This document shows positions 36,946 through 45,850 of a stretch of 64,000 nt of DNA, one piece after another. The position numbers and the translations under genes are program-made. Source of the DNA: Sphingomonas mucosissima (GTDB taxonomy: Bacteria > Pseudomonadota > Alphaproteobacteria > Sphingomonadales > Sphingomonadaceae); the NCBI RefSeq assembly GCF_002197665.1, contig NZ_NBBJ01000001.1:1054001-1118000 (forward strand), written 5' to 3'. The notes under the pieces were generated by a model. It was not told the DNA's origin and ran no database searches. It saw nothing but the letters and a program-made list of their open reading frames with translations. Position 1 is the first letter of the stretch. Each line of letters opens with the position of its first letter.

Positions 36946-37707
36946 CATGAAGAGCGCTCCCCCCTTGAACGACTAAAAGCCATCATGGCGCGGTTGCGTG
37001 ATCCCGAACGAGGCTGCGAATGGGATCGCGAGCAGACGTTCGAGACGATAGCGCCTTACACGATCGAGGAGGCCTATGAGGTAGCGGATGCGTGCGCCCG
37101 CGGTGATCTGATCGATCTTAAGGATGAGCTGGGCGACTTGCTACTCCAGGTTGTCTTCCACAGCCGAATGGCGGAGGAAGCTGGCGCCTTCAGCTTCGAT
37201 GAGGTGGCGACCGCCATCAGCGACAAAATGGAGCGCCGCCATCCACACATTTTCGGTGATGCGCCTGAGGGCGGTCACCACCTGTGGGAGGTCATCAAAG
37301 CGCAGGAGCGCACCGCCAAAGCCGAGTCCGGCGCCCTAGCTGGCGTGGCCCGCGGCTTACCTGCTTTGCTGCGCGCCGAGAAGCTGCAGAAACGCGCGGC
37401 GAGAGTGGGGTTCGATTGGCCCGATGCAACTGGGCCTCGTGCGAAGATCGACGAGGAACTGGAAGAGGTTTCGACCGCCCGCGATCAGGACCGTGCTGAG
37501 GAAGTCGGCGATCTGTTGTTTGCGGTTGTGAACTGGGCTCGTCACCTCGGCATCGATGCCGAAGCCGCGTTACGAAATGCAAATATGAAGTTCGAGCGTC
37601 GCTTCGCGGCGATGGAAAAGGCGGCTGGCGGGTCCATCGCTGGGCGCGAGCTTGCCGACCAGGAGGAGCTGTGGCTTGCCGCGAAGCGCGCTGAGCGGGG
37701 TCACTAA
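36940..37707 (+). CDS. mazG: Nucleoside triphosphate pyrophosphohydrolase MazG
   Basis: MazG hydrolyses NTPs and dNTPs to NMP plus pyrophosphate, cleansing aberrant nucleotides and tempering ppGpp responses. The 255 residues contain two MazG folds; the first has the metal motif EEAYEVADA followed by LKDELGDLLLQVVFH, the second KIDEELEEV followed by RAEEVGDLLFAVVNW. The N-terminal block is RLRDPERGCEWDREQT. The ATG lies within a palindrome and lacks a Shine-Dalgarno. It converges on hflX. Confidence 0.95.
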   Translation: MSHEERSPLERLKAIMARLRDPERGCEWDREQTFETIAPYTIEEAYEVADACARGDLIDLKDELGDLLLQVVFHSRMAEEAGAFSFDEVATAISDKMERRHPHIFGDAPEGGHHLWEVIKAQERTAKAESGALAGVARGLPALLRAEKLQKRAARVGFDWPDATGPRAKIDEELEEVSTARDQDRAEEVGDLLFAVVNWARHLGIDAEAALRNANMKFERRFAAMEKAAGGSIAGRELADQEELWLAAKRAERGH

Positions 37708-37756
37708 CACCTCTTCCGGCTCGTCTTCGCCAGAGACGCACCGCTTACCCGCTCAG

Positions 37757-39067
37757 CTAAGAGGAGACCCCGCTTTCTCCCCTGCTTTCGGCAAAGCGCT
37801 CAAAATCCGTCGGCGACATTCGCACTTCATATACAGCCTTGTCGCCTTCGACCGATCGGTCGAGCACCTCGCCGTGCTGGTGCAACCAGGCCGCGCTTGC
37901 GCCATCTCCGGGCTCCAGCGTGATGGAATAGCGCTTGTGTCCTTCGGTGAGGCGGGTGGAGAGCAGACGAACGAGCGTCTCCGTTCCCTCCCCGCTCAGC
38001 GCGGATAACGCGACCACATCATCGCGGCGCGCTGCCTCACTCGTCATCTCCTCACGCGCGTCAGGATCAAGGAGATCGACCTTGTTCCACACCTCGATCT
38101 GCTGGGTGGCTTCCGACACGCCAAGCTCGGCCAGCACCGCCTCGACGTCCGCTTTCTGTGCGAGCGTATCTGGGTGCGCAACATCACGGACATGGACAAG
38201 CAGGTCCGCCGATATGACCTCCTCAAGCGTCGCCTTGAACGCGGCTACCAACTGGGTCGGTAGCTCGGAGACGAAGCCCACGGTGTCCGACAGGATCGCC
38301 TTGTCGATCCCCGGCAGGCTGATTTGCCGAAGGGTCGGGTCCAATGTCGCGAAGAGGAGGTTCTCCGCCATGACATGAGCCCCGGTCAAACGGTTGAAGA
38401 GCGTGGACTTTCCCGCGTTCGTATACCCCACCAGCGCTATCACCGGCCACGGCGCACGTTGCCGTCGCTCGCGATGGAGCCCGCGCGTACGGGTGACTTG
38501 ATCCAGTTCGCGCCGGAGTCGCGCCATCCGGTCCCGGATCAAGCGACGATCCGCCTCGATCTGGGTTTCGCCCGGACCGCCTAGAAAGCCGAAGCCGCCG
38601 CGCTGCCGCTCGAGGTGGGTCCAGCTACGGACCAACCGACCCGCCTGATAATCGAGATGCGCTAGTTCGACCTGGAGCCTGCCCTCGGCCGTGGCCGCGC
38701 GCTCACCGAAGATCTCCAGGATCAGACCCGTGCGATCGATCACCTTTGCTTCGAGCGCCGTCTCTAGATTGCGCTGCTGGATTGGCGACAGCGAGGCATC
38801 GAACACGAACAGCGAGGCTTCATCCTGCCGCCCCAACACGGCAAGCTGCTCGATCTGGCCGGAGCCGATCAGCGTAGCCGCACGCGGGGTGCGAACCCGC
38901 ACTGCCTGCCGTTCGACCACTTCAACGCCGATGGCCGCAGCGAGGCCGGCGGTTTCCTCCAGCCGTGCGTCAGCATCGCGGGAGGAACCGCCAAGATCGG
39001 GATATACTACGATCGCGCGCGCGCCACGCGCGAACTCCTCACGATCGCGATCAAAGCCGGTGGTCAA
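37757..39067 (-). CDS. hflX: GTPase HflX
   Basis: HflX is a ribosome-splitting GTPase that rescues stalled 70S or 50S particles, notably in heat or antibiotic stress. The 436 residues contain the N-terminal glycine-rich GGPGETQIE segment, a coiled coil ([15 protein letters not shown]), then the G domain with [10 protein letters not shown] (G1), DTVGF (G3, [10 protein letters not shown]) and NKVDLL (G4). It overlaps the hfq stop by 4 bases (ATGA), the same hfq-hflX order as in E. coli. Confidence 0.96.
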   Translation of the reverse strand: MTTGFDRDREEFARGARAIVVYPDLGGSSRDADARLEETAGLAAAIGVEVVERQAVRVRTPRAATLIGSGQIEQLAVLGRQDEASLFVFDASLSPIQQRNLETALEAKVIDRTGLILEIFGERAATAEGRLQVELAHLDYQAGRLVRSWTHLERQRGGFGFLGGPGETQIEADRRLIRDRMARLRRELDQVTRTRGLHRERRQRAPWPVIALVGYTNAGKSTLFNRLTGAHVMAENLLFATLDPTLRQISLPGIDKAILSDTVGFVSELPTQLVAAFKATLEEVISADLLVHVRDVAHPDTLAQKADVEAVLAELGVSEATQQIEVWNKVDLLDPDAREEMTSEAARRDDVVALSALSGEGTETLVRLLSTRLTEGHKRYSITLEPGDGASAAWLHQHGEVLDRSVEGDKAVYEVRMSPTDFERFAESRGESGVSS

Positions 39068-39555
39068 TCGTCCTCCGAACCCGCAGCATCATCCGACAGA
39101 TTCAGCGGCCGGGCCGGCTGGATCGTGGAGACCGCGTGCTTGTACACGAGCTGCGACGTGCCATCACGTTGAAGCAACATGCAAAAAAGATCAAAGGCCG
39201 CGATTTGGCCCTGAAGCATGACACCGTTCACGAGGAACATGGTGACTGAGTCTTCCGACTTGCGAACGGCGTTCAGGAAGATTTCCTGCAGCAGCGGCTG
39301 TTTACGGCTCTGTTCGCCCAGCTGATCGACAATGGCATGTACGTCGACCTGAGCCCCGGGCATGATCGTCGAGATGGCATGCTTATAGATCAGCTGGCTC
39401 TGCCCGTCCCGACGCAGGAGCACGGAGAAGTTATCAAACCAGGTTACGATCCCCTGCAGCTTCACACCTTTCACCAGGAACAGGGTAACCGGCGTCTTGG
39501 ACTTGCGGAGTGCGTTGAGGAACAGATCCTGTAAGGAGCTTTGCTTGTCGGCCAT
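39064..39555 (-). CDS. hfq: Hfq RNA chaperone with two tandem Sm domains
   Basis: Hfq pairs small RNAs with mRNA targets. Normal Hfq has one Sm domain and forms hexamers; this 163-residue product has two. Copy 1 spans about residues 7-66 and copy 2 about 88-147, with an exact 81-residue offset (Gln9/Gln90, Phe43/Phe124, YKH at 57-59/138-140). Both keep Sm1, Sm2 (YKHAIST and YKHAVST) and the proximal-face residues; the acidic partner of Gln is Asp10 in copy 1 and Glu91 in copy 2. Rim residues are LRKS in copy 1 and VRKS in copy 2. Three chains could make a pseudo-hexamer. A short acidic tail follows. It is coupled to hflX and lies downstream of ntrX. Confidence 0.96.
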   Translation of the reverse strand: MADKQSSLQDLFLNALRKSKTPVTLFLVKGVKLQGIVTWFDNFSVLLRRDGQSQLIYKHAISTIMPGAQVDVHAIVDQLGEQSRKQPLLQEIFLNAVRKSEDSVTMFLVNGVMLQGQIAAFDLFCMLLQRDGTSQLVYKHAVSTIQPARPLNLSDDAAGSEDD

Positions 39556-39579
39556 AGGACGATGCCCTTTCGTTTTTTG

Positions 39580-39595
39580 GCGGAGTTTGCTCCGC
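39580..39595 (-). promoter_or_regulatory. Hairpin and A-rich segment in the hfq leader
   Basis: GCGGAG (39580-39585) and CTCCGC (39590-39595) form a 6-bp stem with a 4-base loop. On the hfq transcript it is followed by CAAAAAACGAAAGGG leading to the start codon. The A-rich stretch would suit Hfq distal-face binding, so autoregulation is conceivable. Confidence 0.35.
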
Positions 39596-39680
39596 GATGC
39601 GCCGGTGCCCGGCGTCGGATTGCGGCTAGTGCCGCTCGCGAAGGGTCATGTAGGAAGCGCCTCGCCAATGGTCCAGCGGA

Positions 39681-41051
39681 TCAATCGTCCTTGGTCTCCG
39701 TAATGCCGAGCAATTTCAGCTTTCGATGAAGCGCGGAACGCTCCATCCCGATAAAGGTCGCCGTGCGCGAGATGTTGCCGGAGAACCGACGTATCTGAAC
39801 CTTGAGGTATTCGCGTTCGAACGTCTCGCGTGCTTCGCGCAGCGGCGCCCCCATGATGGCGTTCGCACCGCCGCCGCCGCCCTGATCGCCCAGCACCTCC
39901 TGCGGTAGCAGATCCACGTCGATGCGGCTGATCCGGTCACCGGGCGCAAGAATGATCGTTCGCTCCACCACGTTGCGCAGCTGGCGTACGTTTCCGGGCC
40001 AATCGAAGGATTGCAGCGCCACCATGGCATCCGTTGCCACTTCCGGCGTGCTCACCCGTCGTTCGGCGGCATAATGAGCGACGAAATGCTCCACCAACGC
40101 TGGAATGTCTTCACGTCGCTCGGACAAGGGCGGGATGGAGACAGGCACCACGTTGAGCCGGTAGTACAAATCTTCCCGGAAGCGACCCTCGGCAATCTCC
40201 TGCGTCAGGTCACGGCCGGTCGCCGAGACCACGCGCACATCCACTTTCACGATCCTGGTGCCACCCACGCGCGTGAAGCTTTGATCGGTTAGGACGCGGA
40301 GGATCCTGCCTTGCGTCGTGATCGGCATATCGGCGATCTCGTCGAGGAAGAGCGTCCCGCCATGCGCCTGCTCGAGCAGGCCGGGGCGGACCAGATCGCC
40401 ACCCTCCTCTACGCCGAAAAGCTCCTCCTCCACGCGTTCCGGCGTCATGTTCGCCGCGCTGACTACGACAAAAGGGCTGCTCGCGCGCTGGCTCCACCCA
40501 TGAAGCAGCCGCGCCGCCACTTCCTTGCCGACGCCGGCGGGGCCGACGATCATCACGCGGCTGCCCGTCGCCGCGACCCGCTTCAACGTCGCGCGCACCG
40601 TGTTGATCGCGCCCGAGCTGCCGGTCAGGTCCGTATCGCGTCCGGCAGAAACGCGCAGGCTCGCCACCTCACGCCGCAGACGCTCAGTTTCCGTGGCGCG
40701 CTCCACCATCAGCAGCAAGCGCTCGGCTTGGAACGGCTTCTCGATGAAGTCCGCCGCCCCCTGCCGTATCGCCGCAACGGCGGTGTCGAGGTTGCCGTGT
40801 CCGGAAATAACCAGCACCGCGATCGACGGGTCGCGCCGCTTAATTTCCGCCAGAAGCTCAAGCCCGTCCAGCCTCGAGCCCTGCAGCCATACATCTAGAA
40901 TGACCAGGCTGGGACGGCGTGCCGCGATTGCTTCCAGGGTAGCATCGCTGTCGGCAGCCGTGCGCGCCTCATATCCTTCGTCTTCAAGGACGCCGGATAC
41001 CAATTCGCGAATGTCGAGTTCGTCGTCGACGACAAGAATGTCTAGCGCCAT
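39681..41051 (-). CDS. ntrX: NtrX response regulator (AAA+ domain without GAFTGA)
   Basis: The response regulator paired with NtrY, controlling nitrogen, redox and envelope genes in alphaproteobacteria. The receiver domain has its phospho-acceptor Asp53 (VILDVW). The AAA+ domain has Walker A GPAGVGKE and Walker B GGTLFLDEIADMP. A Fis-type helix-turn-helix closes the protein (NISRTATFIGMERSALHRKL). Between ELFG and GLLEQA, where sigma-54 activators carry GAFTGA, the sequence is VEEGGDLVRP, shorter by four residues than in NtrC. It therefore probably does not activate sigma-54 promoters. The ntrY stop lies just upstream. 456 residues. Confidence 0.95.
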   Translation of the reverse strand: MALDILVVDDELDIRELVSGVLEDEGYEARTAADSDATLEAIAARRPSLVILDVWLQGSRLDGLELLAEIKRRDPSIAVLVISGHGNLDTAVAAIRQGAADFIEKPFQAERLLLMVERATETERLRREVASLRVSAGRDTDLTGSSGAINTVRATLKRVAATGSRVMIVGPAGVGKEVAARLLHGWSQRASSPFVVVSAANMTPERVEEELFGVEEGGDLVRPGLLEQAHGGTLFLDEIADMPITTQGRILRVLTDQSFTRVGGTRIVKVDVRVVSATGRDLTQEIAEGRFREDLYYRLNVVPVSIPPLSERREDIPALVEHFVAHYAAERRVSTPEVATDAMVALQSFDWPGNVRQLRNVVERTIILAPGDRISRIDVDLLPQEVLGDQGGGGGANAIMGAPLREARETFEREYLKVQIRRFSGNISRTATFIGMERSALHRKLKLLGITETKDD

Positions 41052-41053
41052 GA

Positions 41054-43291
41054 TTATGCGGTCCGATTTCGCGTGAGAGCGGCGAGCTCCCCGCCGTCGT
41101 TGTTGCTGGCGTCGTTATCCTGGCCGGTCAGGCCGCCCAGCATGGTTGCGTCGAAAGTCATCGTTACAAGCGTTCCGCCACCGGGACGGTCGGCGAACGA
41201 AATCGTTCCGAAATGTTCCTCCACGATCTTCTTGACGATCGCGAGGCCGAGCCCGGTACCGCGCGCGCGCGTGGTCATATAAGGTTCAACGATCCGATCT
41301 CGCTCGGCGGGCAGGCCTACCCCGTCGTCGGCCACCGTGATCACCGCGCGCCCGCCTGCCTCAGCCACTTCCATCAGGATTTCTCCTCCACCGCGGCCGG
41401 TGGCTTCGATCGCCTCCACGGCGTTCTTGACGATATTGGTGAGCGCCTGGCCGATCTGGCGACGGTCGCAGACCAATGTCGGGCCGGGCTCGTCATGGCG
41501 CATTTCGAAGCGAATGGCGGCATGTGCGACTTCGTGGAGGAACATCGTCTGGCGCGCGACGTCGACCAACGCTTCCTCGCGAAACTCCGGCTTCGGCATT
41601 CGTGCAAACGAGGAGAACTCATCCACCATGCGACGCAGGTCGCCCACCTGACGAACAATGGTCTCGGTAAGCCGGGCGAAGGTCGTGTCTCCCTCCTCCA
41701 CCTTCGCGCCATATCGCCGTTGCAGCCGCTCGGCGGCGAGTTGAATGGGCGTAAGCGGGTTCTTGATCTCGTGCGCGATCCGACGGGCGACGTCGGACCA
41801 GGCGGCCCGCCGTTGATCGAGCAGCTGCTGAGTGATATCGTCGAACGTCAGGATCGGGCCGGTTCCGTCGCGCGCGATCCGCACGGCAAGCGTCCTGGCT
41901 TCCCCAGCTGCGTTCAACTGAATGATGGCCTCACGCGCCGTCCCCTCAAGCAGCGCATCCAACTCGGGCGCCACCATCGCGAGCGGTCGCCCGGTCGGGG
42001 TATCGGACAATCCCAGCAGTGATTGCGCGGAGCTGTTGATCAACCGGATAGTCCGGTCGGGTGCGATCGAGATCACGCCAGCCGACACGCCGGACATCAC
42101 CGCCTCGATCAGCGCGCGCCTGTTATCGAGCTGCGAATTCGCCGTGACCAATGCGGTATTCTGCTCCTCCAGCCGCTCGGTCATGCGGTTGAAGGTATTG
42201 GAAAGCGTGCCGACTTCATCACGCGCCCGTGTTTCCGGCACCCTTGCCGCCAAGTCCCCGCGCTCAACGCGACGCGCCGCATCGACGAGCTCCGCGACGG
42301 GACGCACCAACCGGTCAGCGACCGCGAGTGCAATCCAAACCGCCACGCCGACGATCAGGAGCGACAACAGGAGCAACGCAGCGTTGAACTGGAGTTGCAG
42401 CGTTCGCGCGCGGACCAGCAGGCTCCGGTAATTCGCCAGAGCGCCTTCTGCCCGCTGCGTCTGGGTCGTCATCTCCTTCGGGTTCGTAACTCGCGCAGCA
42501 TAGAGATACACCCTGTCCGATCCGGGAAGCCGAGTAACGGTCTGGATACGATCGCCCGTAACCGTCACCACGCTGCGCTGTCCGCGCCTGAGTTGCTTCA
42601 CCGCATCGGCGGACACTTGCCGTGCGAGATCAAGATCGTACGGGTTAACGAAAGCGAGCGTCTGTAACTCGCCGTTCTGCGAAACTTGAAACAACAGCGC
42701 TTCCGACAAGCTACGGAAATACGTCTGCTGAAATAAGAAAGCGCCGAACTGCGGATCATCGATCGCGCGTTCCTCCAACTCACGGCTCACGTCGGTGGCC
42801 ATGGTGACGGTGGCTTCTTCCCACCGCTGGAGGATCTGATTGTAGGACGTTCTGGTCAGTGAGGTTGCGTTTTCGAACACGCCGCGCGCGCGATCCGAAT
42901 ACCAGAATTGCACGCCATATTGGAACAGCAGCGAGGCGGCGATGGTAACAAGAACCATCGGCACTGCAGCAACGCTGGAAAACAGCGCAACGAGGCGAAC
43001 GTGCAGCCGACCCTCACCCCCGACCGGGGAGCGCGCCGCGCGCCGGCGCGCGATCCGCCTGCCCAGCAGCATCATCAGCGCCACGCCCGGCACGAGATTG
43101 GCAACGAGCAGCAGCGCGATCACACCGGGTGCGATCAGCCCCTCGGGTCGGCCCGTGTGCGCGATCACATAATAGGTCGCCAATGCGATCGCGACGGCGA
43201 TCACGAGAACCCCGGCCTCGATGGCAGGTGTGACCGTCAAGCGCTGCGGCGCGGCGGCTGGGTCAATCGCTGGTGCCGAACCGGCGTTCAT
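41054..43291 (-). CDS. ntrY: NtrY sensor histidine kinase
   Basis: The membrane sensor kinase for NtrX. From the ATG at 43291 it has about 745 residues: N-terminal membrane spans (AIEAGVLVIAVAIALATYYV, then two more before the periplasmic region), a periplasmic segment, another span (LLLLSLLIVGVAVWIALAV), a HAMP linker, a PAS domain, and the kinase core. The H box is RRIAHEIKNPLTPIQLAAER; N, G1 and G2 boxes include IVKNAVEAIEATGRGGG, VADDGVGLP and ARGTGLGLAIVK. An upstream GTG at 43330 would add 13 Cys-containing residues and is less likely. It lies between ntrC and ntrX with the ntrX start 2 bases from its stop. Confidence 0.95.
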   Translation of the reverse strand: MNAGSAPAIDPAAAPQRLTVTPAIEAGVLVIAVAIALATYYVIAHTGRPEGLIAPGVIALLLVANLVPGVALMMLLGRRIARRRAARSPVGGEGRLHVRLVALFSSVAAVPMVLVTIAASLLFQYGVQFWYSDRARGVFENATSLTRTSYNQILQRWEEATVTMATDVSRELEERAIDDPQFGAFLFQQTYFRSLSEALLFQVSQNGELQTLAFVNPYDLDLARQVSADAVKQLRRGQRSVVTVTGDRIQTVTRLPGSDRVYLYAARVTNPKEMTTQTQRAEGALANYRSLLVRARTLQLQFNAALLLLSLLIVGVAVWIALAVADRLVRPVAELVDAARRVERGDLAARVPETRARDEVGTLSNTFNRMTERLEEQNTALVTANSQLDNRRALIEAVMSGVSAGVISIAPDRTIRLINSSAQSLLGLSDTPTGRPLAMVAPELDALLEGTAREAIIQLNAAGEARTLAVRIARDGTGPILTFDDITQQLLDQRRAAWSDVARRIAHEIKNPLTPIQLAAERLQRRYGAKVEEGDTTFARLTETIVRQVGDLRRMVDEFSSFARMPKPEFREEALVDVARQTMFLHEVAHAAIRFEMRHDEPGPTLVCDRRQIGQALTNIVKNAVEAIEATGRGGGEILMEVAEAGGRAVITVADDGVGLPAERDRIVEPYMTTRARGTGLGLAIVKKIVEEHFGTISFADRPGGGTLVTMTFDATMLGGLTGQDNDASNNDGGELAALTRNRTA

Positions 43292-43336
43292 CGAAGCAAG
43301 GCTACAACAAGAGTGTTGCAGAGAAAACACATAAAT

Positions 43337-43350
43337 GCGGTATTCACCGC
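43337..43350 (-). terminator. Short hairpin at the ntrC stop codon
   Basis: GCGGT (43337-43341 on the plus strand) and ACCGC (43346-43350) form a small stem overlapping the ntrC stop; read in the ntrC direction it is followed by ATTTATGTGTTTTC. It may attenuate read-through into ntrY. It is weak. Confidence 0.3.
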
Positions 43351-44789
43351 ATGTCGTGCGCGGGCGGTCGCAGTCCTGGATCGATGCCGAGCATATCCAG
43401 CCGCTTCCGAAGCGTGTTGCGGTTCAGCCCGATTGCCCGGGCAGCGCGCAACTGGTTGCCACCATGCCGTGCCAGCATCGCCTCGATCAGCGGCCGTTCG
43501 ACTTCGGCAAGCAGCCGATCGTACAGCGTGCCGTTATCCATCACCGCCGGCTCGGACATCGCCAGCCTGTCGAGGTAAGTGCGCACGGCTGCGTCCAGCC
43601 CGACATCCTGCAGCGGGGATGGCGGTTGATGGCCCGAGCCGAGCATGGCCGCGATCTCGGGCGCGGAGATCCGATCGTCACGAGACAAAGCGGCAAGGCG
43701 CCGCATCAAATTTTCCAGCTGCCGCACATTGCCCGGCCAGTCGTGCTGTTCCAGCAATGTCACCGCATCATCATCGAGCATCTTGCGCGGCAGCCCGGAC
43801 TCAGCGGCCCGTTCCAAGAAGTGCCGCGCCAGCATGGCGATATCGCCGCGTCGTTCACGCAGCGCCGGTAGGGCGACCGGCACCACGTTGAGGCGGTAAT
43901 ATAGGTCTTCGCGGAATTGCCCGGTGGCAACCGCTTGCTGAAGTTCGCGGTTCGTCGCGGCAACGATGCGCACATCAGCCCTGATCGTGCGGGCACCGCC
44001 CACCGTGGTGAACTCGCCCGATTGCAGGACACGCAGCAAGCGCGTCTGTGCTTCGATCGGCATGTCCCCGATCTCGTCCAGGAAAAGCGTTCCTCCCGCT
44101 GCTTGCTCGAAGCGACCGGCCGTCCGCTGCGCCGCGCCGGTAAAGGCGCCGCGCTCATGCCCGAACAATTCGGCCTCGATCAGCTCGCGCGGGATGGCCG
44201 CCATGTTGATCGCGATGAATGGCGCCGAACGACGGTGTCCGAGATCATGGATCGCCCGCGCGACCAGTTCCTTGCCCGTGCCCGATTCGCCCGAAACGAG
44301 CACCGTGAGGTCGTTGGAAACAACCCGGGCGATCACGCGATAGACCTCCTGCATCGCGGGCGAGCGCCCGATCAGCGGAAGGCTCTTGTCCTCCTCCTCC
44401 ACGTGCACGGGCAGCTTCGCACCGCGGCGGTCCAGGGCTGCGGCTACCGTCCGGGTCAGCGTGTCGAGGTCGAATGGCTTGGGCAGGTAATCATACGCCC
44501 CGGCCTCATTGGCCCGAACCGCGGTCGTCAACGTGTTGCGCGCCGACAGAACGATCACCGGCACTTCCGGCGATGCTGCATTCAGCCGCGCCGCGATCTC
44601 GATCCCGTCCCCGTCCGGCAGCACCACGTCGGTAAGCAACACGTCGGGCAGGCCCTGTTGAAGCTCACGGTCCAGATCGGCGACACAAGCGGCGGTCCGC
44701 ACGCGATGGCCCGCGCGGCGAAGTGCGTGCGCAACTACGGTGCGGATAGCATCATCGTCGTCGACGAGCAGGACGTTACCACCGCTCAC
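43344..44789 (-). CDS. ntrC: NtrC nitrogen regulation response regulator
   Basis: NtrC activates sigma-54 promoters of nitrogen assimilation genes when phosphorylated by NtrB. The 481 residues contain a receiver domain with Asp54 (LLTDVVLPDGDG), the AAA+ domain with GESGTGKE, an intact GAFTGA loop (HERGAFTGAAQRT), Walker B GGTLFLDEIGDMP, and a Fis-type helix-turn-helix (NQLRAARAIGLNRNTLRKRL). The GAFTGA loop is the marked difference from the neighbouring NtrX. It overlaps ntrB by 4 bases. Confidence 0.97.
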   Translation of the reverse strand: MSGGNVLLVDDDDAIRTVVAHALRRAGHRVRTAACVADLDRELQQGLPDVLLTDVVLPDGDGIEIAARLNAASPEVPVIVLSARNTLTTAVRANEAGAYDYLPKPFDLDTLTRTVAAALDRRGAKLPVHVEEEDKSLPLIGRSPAMQEVYRVIARVVSNDLTVLVSGESGTGKELVARAIHDLGHRRSAPFIAINMAAIPRELIEAELFGHERGAFTGAAQRTAGRFEQAAGGTLFLDEIGDMPIEAQTRLLRVLQSGEFTTVGGARTIRADVRIVAATNRELQQAVATGQFREDLYYRLNVVPVALPALRERRGDIAMLARHFLERAAESGLPRKMLDDDAVTLLEQHDWPGNVRQLENLMRRLAALSRDDRISAPEIAAMLGSGHQPPSPLQDVGLDAAVRTYLDRLAMSEPAVMDNGTLYDRLLAEVERPLIEAMLARHGGNQLRAARAIGLNRNTLRKRLDMLGIDPGLRPPAHDMR

Positions 44790-45850
44790 CCTTGCGGTGC
44801 CCGCGGCAGGAGGATGCGGAAAACCGTCTCATTTGGTGTGCCCTCGCGCGAATATTGCACGATTCCGCCCATGTCGCGCACCAGCTTGTCCACGAGTGCG
44901 AGGCCAAGCCCCTTCCCCTCCGGCCGACTGGACACAAAGGGGTCGAACAGATGCTCCGCTATGTCTTCCGGGGCGCCCGGCCCGGTATCAACGACGCAAA
45001 TCTCGATCGGCAATGGCAGGCGGGGCCGCCCTGGCGCCGGGGCGATCGACATGCCGTGCCGGTATGATGTCGTCAGCGTAATCCGCCGCTCGCCGCGATC
45101 ACCTAAAGCGGTGGCAGCATTTTTCATCAGATTGATCAGCACCTGAAGCAAGGCGTCCCGGTTGGCGAGGACGCGCGGCAGCGACGGGTCAAACCGCTCC
45201 TCGATCGCAATGCCCCGCGCAAAACCCGCCAGCGCCGCGTCCCGTGCATGCGCCAGCAGCGGATAGATGTTCAGCGGCTCGACCGCGAGCGGGCGCGTGT
45301 CCGTGAAGTCCTCCATGCGGTCGATCAGCGCGGTGATACGGTCGACCTCATCGATGACGAGCTTCGTCATGCCATGCGCATCCACCCCATCGGCGATCAA
45401 CTGGGCGGCGCCGCGAATGCTGGACAACGGGTTCTTGATTTCATGCGCCAGCATGGCAGCCGCGCCCACGGCGGAGCGGGCGGCTGCGGCACGATCGGCG
45501 GAGACGCCCAACCGGCGCGAGCTTGCCGCATTGTGCAGTGTGATCATGCGCCAGCCGGGATGGTCGACCAGTTCGACCGCGGCAAGATCGACGCGCAGCC
45601 GGTGCCCGCGCGCCGTCTCCAGTGCCAGATCAAAAGCGGTGAACGCCCGTCCGTCCTGCCCCACGGCTTCCTTCGGCAGCGCGAGAATGTCGCCAATCGA
45701 CCGGCCGCGCATGGCGCGTTCCGACAGGTTCAGCAACAATTCGCATTCCGCATTGGCCTGCGCGATGCGACCCTCGGCATCAACAACCATCAACGCGACG
45801 GGAAGCGCCCCCAGCAGTTCCGCCGCTTCGGGGCCGCGCCGGCTCAGCAT
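44786..45850 (-). CDS. ntrB: NtrB nitrogen sensor histidine kinase/phosphatase
   Basis: NtrB is the soluble kinase/phosphatase for NtrC, controlled by PII proteins. The 354 residues include a PAS domain (about 15-110), the H box AMLAHEIKNPLSSIRG, and ATP-binding boxes (INLMKNAATALGDRG, CVVDTGPGAPE, RPEGKGLGLALVDKL). There are no membrane spans. It sits immediately after dusB with a one-base overlap and before ntrC, the classic nifR3-ntrB-ntrC operon. Confidence 0.96.
   Translation of the reverse strand: MLSRRGPEAAELLGALPVALMVVDAEGRIAQANAECELLLNLSERAMRGRSIGDILALPKEAVGQDGRAFTAFDLALETARGHRLRVDLAAVELVDHPGWRMITLHNAASSRRLGVSADRAAAARSAVGAAAMLAHEIKNPLSSIRGAAQLIADGVDAHGMTKLVIDEVDRITALIDRMEDFTDTRPLAVEPLNIYPLLAHARDAALAGFARGIAIEERFDPSLPRVLANRDALLQVLINLMKNAATALGDRGERRITLTTSYRHGMSIAPAPGRPRLPLPIEICVVDTGPGAPEDIAEHLFDPFVSSRPEGKGLGLALVDKLVRDMGGIVQYSREGTPNETVFRILLPRAPQG

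Noticed and set aside
37720-37770. tRNA-like words (GCTCAGCTAAGAGGA) between mazG and hflX
   Set aside because: No acceptor stem, anticodon stem or T arm can be formed around them, and part of the stretch is hflX coding sequence.
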